NCBI GenBank assembly: GCA_947174505.1
Contig: CAMWJF010000029.1
Coordinates: 1-52,933, forward strand
Length of the DNA stretch: 52,933 bases
From: an uncultured Lachnospiraceae bacterium
GTDB taxonomy: Bacteria; Bacillota; Clostridia; Lachnospirales; Lachnospiraceae
Reading direction: 5' to 3'
Of the stretch, positions 50,677 through 52,933 are shown piece by piece. Within the stretch, counting starts at the first letter, position 1. Each line of letters starts with the position of its first letter. A program made the position numbers and the translations under genes. The notes below the pieces were generated by a model. That model worked only from the letters and a program-made list of their open reading frames with translations. It searched no databases and was not told the origin of the DNA.

Positions 50677-51912
50677 ATGCGACAGACAGCGGCTTATTTT
50701 CTGGCACAACTGAAACGCGCGGCAAGACTGCTTCCCGGGCAGATACTGGTGGATCTGGCTGTCTGTGTCTGCGTGGGTGCGCTGGCCTGTCTGCTGGTTA
50801 CGCAGGGAGCGGCCGCGGCGGAGGGAAGCAGATATCGGATCGGCATGGTGGGAGATCTGTCGGATTCTTATCTGGGGTTTGGCATCGCGGCCGTGCAGGA
50901 GACGGATGACTCCCGTTTTATGGTCGAGCTTGTTCCTATGTCGGAGCAGGAGGCGGAGGAGGCTTTTCTTCGCGGGGAGCTTTATGCCGTGATGCGGGTG
51001 CCGGAGGGGCTGATGGAATCCATTATATATGGGGAAAACGACCGCCTGATTACCTATACGGCCACGCAGGGGCAGCAGGGGCTGGGAACTATGGTGATGG
51101 GAGAAATCACGGATCTGGCTTCCACGCTGGTGACCTGTTCCCAGAGCGCGATTTATGCCATGCAGCGGGTGCTTTTGGATCAGGGCAGGGGAGAGGAGAC
51201 CGGGCGGGAAACGGATAAGCTGAATCTTGCCCTGATTAATCTGGTGCTTGCCCGGGGCGGCTTCGGCGAAGTGGAGGTTCTGGGTTATGGGGACGGCTTA
51301 TCTTTGGAACTGTATTACTTTAGCGGCATGATACTGCTGTTCCTTATGCTTTCCGGGCTTTTGAACAGCGCCCTTTTTGTGCACGGAAACGGCGCGTTTT
51401 CCAGCTTTCTGAAGGCCCGGGGCGTGGGGGCCTTCCGACAGATTCTGGGGGAATATCTGGCGTATCTGCTGCTTGTGACTGTAGGGCTTGCCGTTTTGTG
51501 TCTGCCCCTTGGCTTCGGGCTGGAGAGAGGGCTTTTTCGGATTCCCGAATGGGAAGGTATGGGAGCGGCGCCTTTTCTGGCATTTCTGCCGGTCCTGTTT
51601 CCTGTGGCGGTCCTGTTTGCGGCCCTGCAGTTTTTTCTCTTTGAGGCGGCGGAGGGAATTGTAAACGGGATTCTTTTGCAGCTTATTTGCGGGATCGGCA
51701 TGGGGTATCTTTCGGGGTACTTTTATCCTTCCGCCTTTTTCCCGGAGAAGATGCAGTCGCTGGGCGCGTTTTTACCTTCCGGCGCGGCGGCGCGCTTTGT
51801 GCAGGCGGGAGTCTTAGGGAAAATTCCGGCTGCTGCCTGGGGGGCTGTTTTCCTCTGGCTGGCGGTGTTCCTGCTTCTGGCGGCGGCGGTCAGGAAGGGA
51901 AGAATGAAGTGA
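50677..51912 (+). CDS. ABC-2-type permease
   Basis: 411 residues. One N-terminal membrane segment (about 22-46), an external domain (about 50-215) with YRIGMVGDLSDSYLGFGIAA and EEAFLRGELYAVMRVPEGLM, then five to six C-terminal helices including LELYYFSGMILLFLMLSGLL. This layout is that of ABC2_membrane_3/YhgE-like exporter permeases. It starts 20 bases after the ATPase gene and precedes a second permease of the same layout, so the pair may form a heterodimer. Confidence 0.88.
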   Translation: MRQTAAYFLAQLKRAARLLPGQILVDLAVCVCVGALACLLVTQGAAAAEGSRYRIGMVGDLSDSYLGFGIAAVQETDDSRFMVELVPMSEQEAEEAFLRGELYAVMRVPEGLMESIIYGENDRLITYTATQGQQGLGTMVMGEITDLASTLVTCSQSAIYAMQRVLLDQGRGEETGRETDKLNLALINLVLARGGFGEVEVLGYGDGLSLELYYFSGMILLFLMLSGLLNSALFVHGNGAFSSFLKARGVGAFRQILGEYLAYLLLVTVGLAVLCLPLGFGLERGLFRIPEWEGMGAAPFLAFLPVLFPVAVLFAALQFFLFEAAEGIVNGILLQLICGIGMGYLSGYFYPSAFFPEKMQSLGAFLPSGAAARFVQAGVLGKIPAAAWGAVFLWLAVFLLLAAAVRKGRMK

Positions 51913-51943
51913 CGGGGAAGCGCTGACGGGAGAAAAGGCAGCG

Positions 51944-52022
51944 GCGGCAGGGCAGGAAAGGCCGCTGGCGGGGAAAATGCAGAAGCGGCAGGGCAGGAAA
52001 AGCGGCTGGCGGGGAAAGTGCA
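51944..52022 (+). repeat. Imperfect tandem repeat between permease genes
   Basis: Two copies of a G-rich unit, 51944-51984 (41 bases) and 51985-52022 (38 bases), share GCGGCAGGGCAGGAAA and GGCTGGCGGGGAAA-type blocks; a third partial copy (GCGGCAGG) starts at 52023. It fills most of the 129 bases between the two permease genes. Confidence 0.75.
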
Positions 52023-52041
52023 GCGGCAGGAGGACAGGGAC

Positions 52042-52933
52042 ATGCCGGGTGGGATGTTAAAGCGATTTGTTTTATTACAGAAAAGGCTCCTGAAAAAGGG
52101 CGGCTTTCTTTTGATGCTCTGCCTTGCGCCCCTGCTTTGTGCAGGCGTCGGGCGGCTTTCGGGAGAGCAGGCCGGGATTGCCGCGATCGCGCTGTATCTG
52201 CCTGAGGGGGATGCGGCGGCAGAGGAGATTTCGGAGAAGCTTCTGGATGGAAAGGGCGTTCTGCGCTATCTGGAATGTGAGGACGGGGAAGAGGCGCGGC
52301 GCATGGTGGAAACCGGGGAGGCGGACGCTGCCTGGATCTTTTCGGAGGATCTGGCGGAACGAATAGAGGCGCTTGCCAAAAAGCGCAGGGTGCGCCCGGT
52401 GGTGACGGTGGTGGAACGGCAGGAAAGCGTGTCCCTGATCCTTGGGCGTGAGATTTTGTCCGCTGCCATCTACCATTCCTTTTCCTATGCGGTTTATGCG
52501 GGCTATGTGCGGGATGAGCTGGGGATTACGGACATGACCGACGGGGCGCTTCGCCGGATTTATGACGATGTGGCGGTGGAAGGGAGTCTGTTTCAGATGG
52601 TGTATGCCGATGAGACGCCCGGGGAAAGGGAAGACTTTACTTATGTGCAGGCGCCCCTGCGGGGGATTCTGGCCATTTGGTTTACCTTTGTGGGGCTGGC
52701 GTCCGCGCTCTATTTCATGCAGGACGAAGAACGCGGTGTCTACGGGCGGGTGCCGGTGACAAAACGGCTTTCGGTCTCTTATACTGTGGGGGCGGCGTTT
52801 CTTTTGGATGCGGCTCTTGTGCTGCTGTTATCCTGTAAGCTGGCGGGGGTGTTTACGGACTGGAGAAGAGAAGTGATATGCTGTGCGGTCTTTGCGGTCT
52901 GTGTGCTGGCTTTTGCCAATCTGCTGCGGATGC
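52042..52933 (+). CDS. Second ABC-2-type permease, 3' truncated
   Basis: 297 residues are visible; the frame is open to the window end. MPGGMLKRFVLLQKRLLKKGGFLLML gives an N-terminal helix, then an external domain (about 45-200; AAIALYLPEGDAAAEEISEK, VVTVVERQESVSLILG) and the first of the C-terminal helices (GILAIWFTFVGLASALYFM, VGAAFLLDAALVLLL). Same architecture as the preceding permease. AGGAGG lies before the ATG. The frame is also open upstream to the stop of the first permease, so a GTG at 52018 cannot be excluded as start. Confidence 0.85.
   Translation, partial: MPGGMLKRFVLLQKRLLKKGGFLLMLCLAPLLCAGVGRLSGEQAGIAAIALYLPEGDAAAEEISEKLLDGKGVLRYLECEDGEEARRMVETGEADAAWIFSEDLAERIEALAKKRRVRPVVTVVERQESVSLILGREILSAAIYHSFSYAVYAGYVRDELGITDMTDGALRRIYDDVAVEGSLFQMVYADETPGEREDFTYVQAPLRGILAIWFTFVGLASALYFMQDEERGVYGRVPVTKRLSVSYTVGAAFLLDAALVLLLSCKLAGVFTDWRREVICCAVFAVCVLAFANLLRM

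Noticed and set aside
1..52933. tRNA, rRNA, riboswitch or transposase
   Set aside because: No conserved tRNA or riboswitch core and no transposase motif was seen on either strand, within the limits of reading by eye.

Overview
The window looks like part of a chromosome from an anaerobic gut-type Clostridia, most likely family Lachnospiraceae. The support is: strong AGGAG-type ribosome binding sites, TTGxxx-N17-TATAAT promoters, secreted proteins with clostridial glucosaminidase, BspA-type LRR and Big_2 domains, and many envelope proteins with low-GC-Firmicute signatures. Genus cannot be fixed from sequence alone. Bases 1 to about 70 are almost pure C/G and look like an assembly or read artefact at a contig end. 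No rRNA, tRNA, insertion sequence, prophage or CRISPR array was recognised, and no gene-free stretch exceeds 300 bases.

Layout. (1) 73-4562: a 5'-truncated polytopic protein, a VTC-domain protein, a DUF4956 membrane protein and a large polytopic protein form a tight operon that ends at a strong terminator. (2) 4758-15209: two giant secreted proteins of about 1700 aa, each with its own upstream promoter candidate: a glucosaminidase with Ig-like modules, then a BspA-like LRR protein. (3) 15308-15652: an XRE-type regulator on the minus strand. (4) 15872-28674: a glycan locus with a GT-C-like membrane protein, GT2, two GT4 and GT8 glycosyltransferases, UDP-glucose dehydrogenase, a UDP-glucuronate 4-epimerase-like enzyme, a bactoprenol-type GT2, another polytopic protein and a YdjC-family deacetylase. 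(5) 28746-30182: a lone AAA/DUF4143 ATPase preceded by four 11-bp repeats at an exact 32-bp period. (6) 30195-45570: an envelope acylation and modification region with two MBOAT proteins, SGNH proteins, a Dpm1-like GT2, more polytopic proteins, an FkbH-like HAD protein with its acyl carrier protein, a VOC protein and a GtrA flippase-like protein. (7) 45658-49770: a YkoS-like membrane protein, a radical SAM/SPASM protein and an SGNH lipoprotein. (8) 49883-end: an ABC ATPase and two ABC-2-type permeases, the last cut by the window end.

How it may work together (inference): cytosolic enzymes make uronic-acid sugar nucleotides; GT4/GT2/GT8 enzymes build glycan; Dpm1/GtrB-like enzymes with GtrA would make and flip polyprenyl-phosphate sugars; about eight large polytopic proteins could be GT-C transferases using those donors outside the cell; MBOAT/SGNH proteins would add acyl groups. 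The most interesting possibility is that FkbH plus ACP supplies an unusual acyl group, such as glyceryl, for glycan decoration. No Wzx/Wzy pair or initiating phosphoglycosyltransferase was recognised, so the pathway is not complete within the window.
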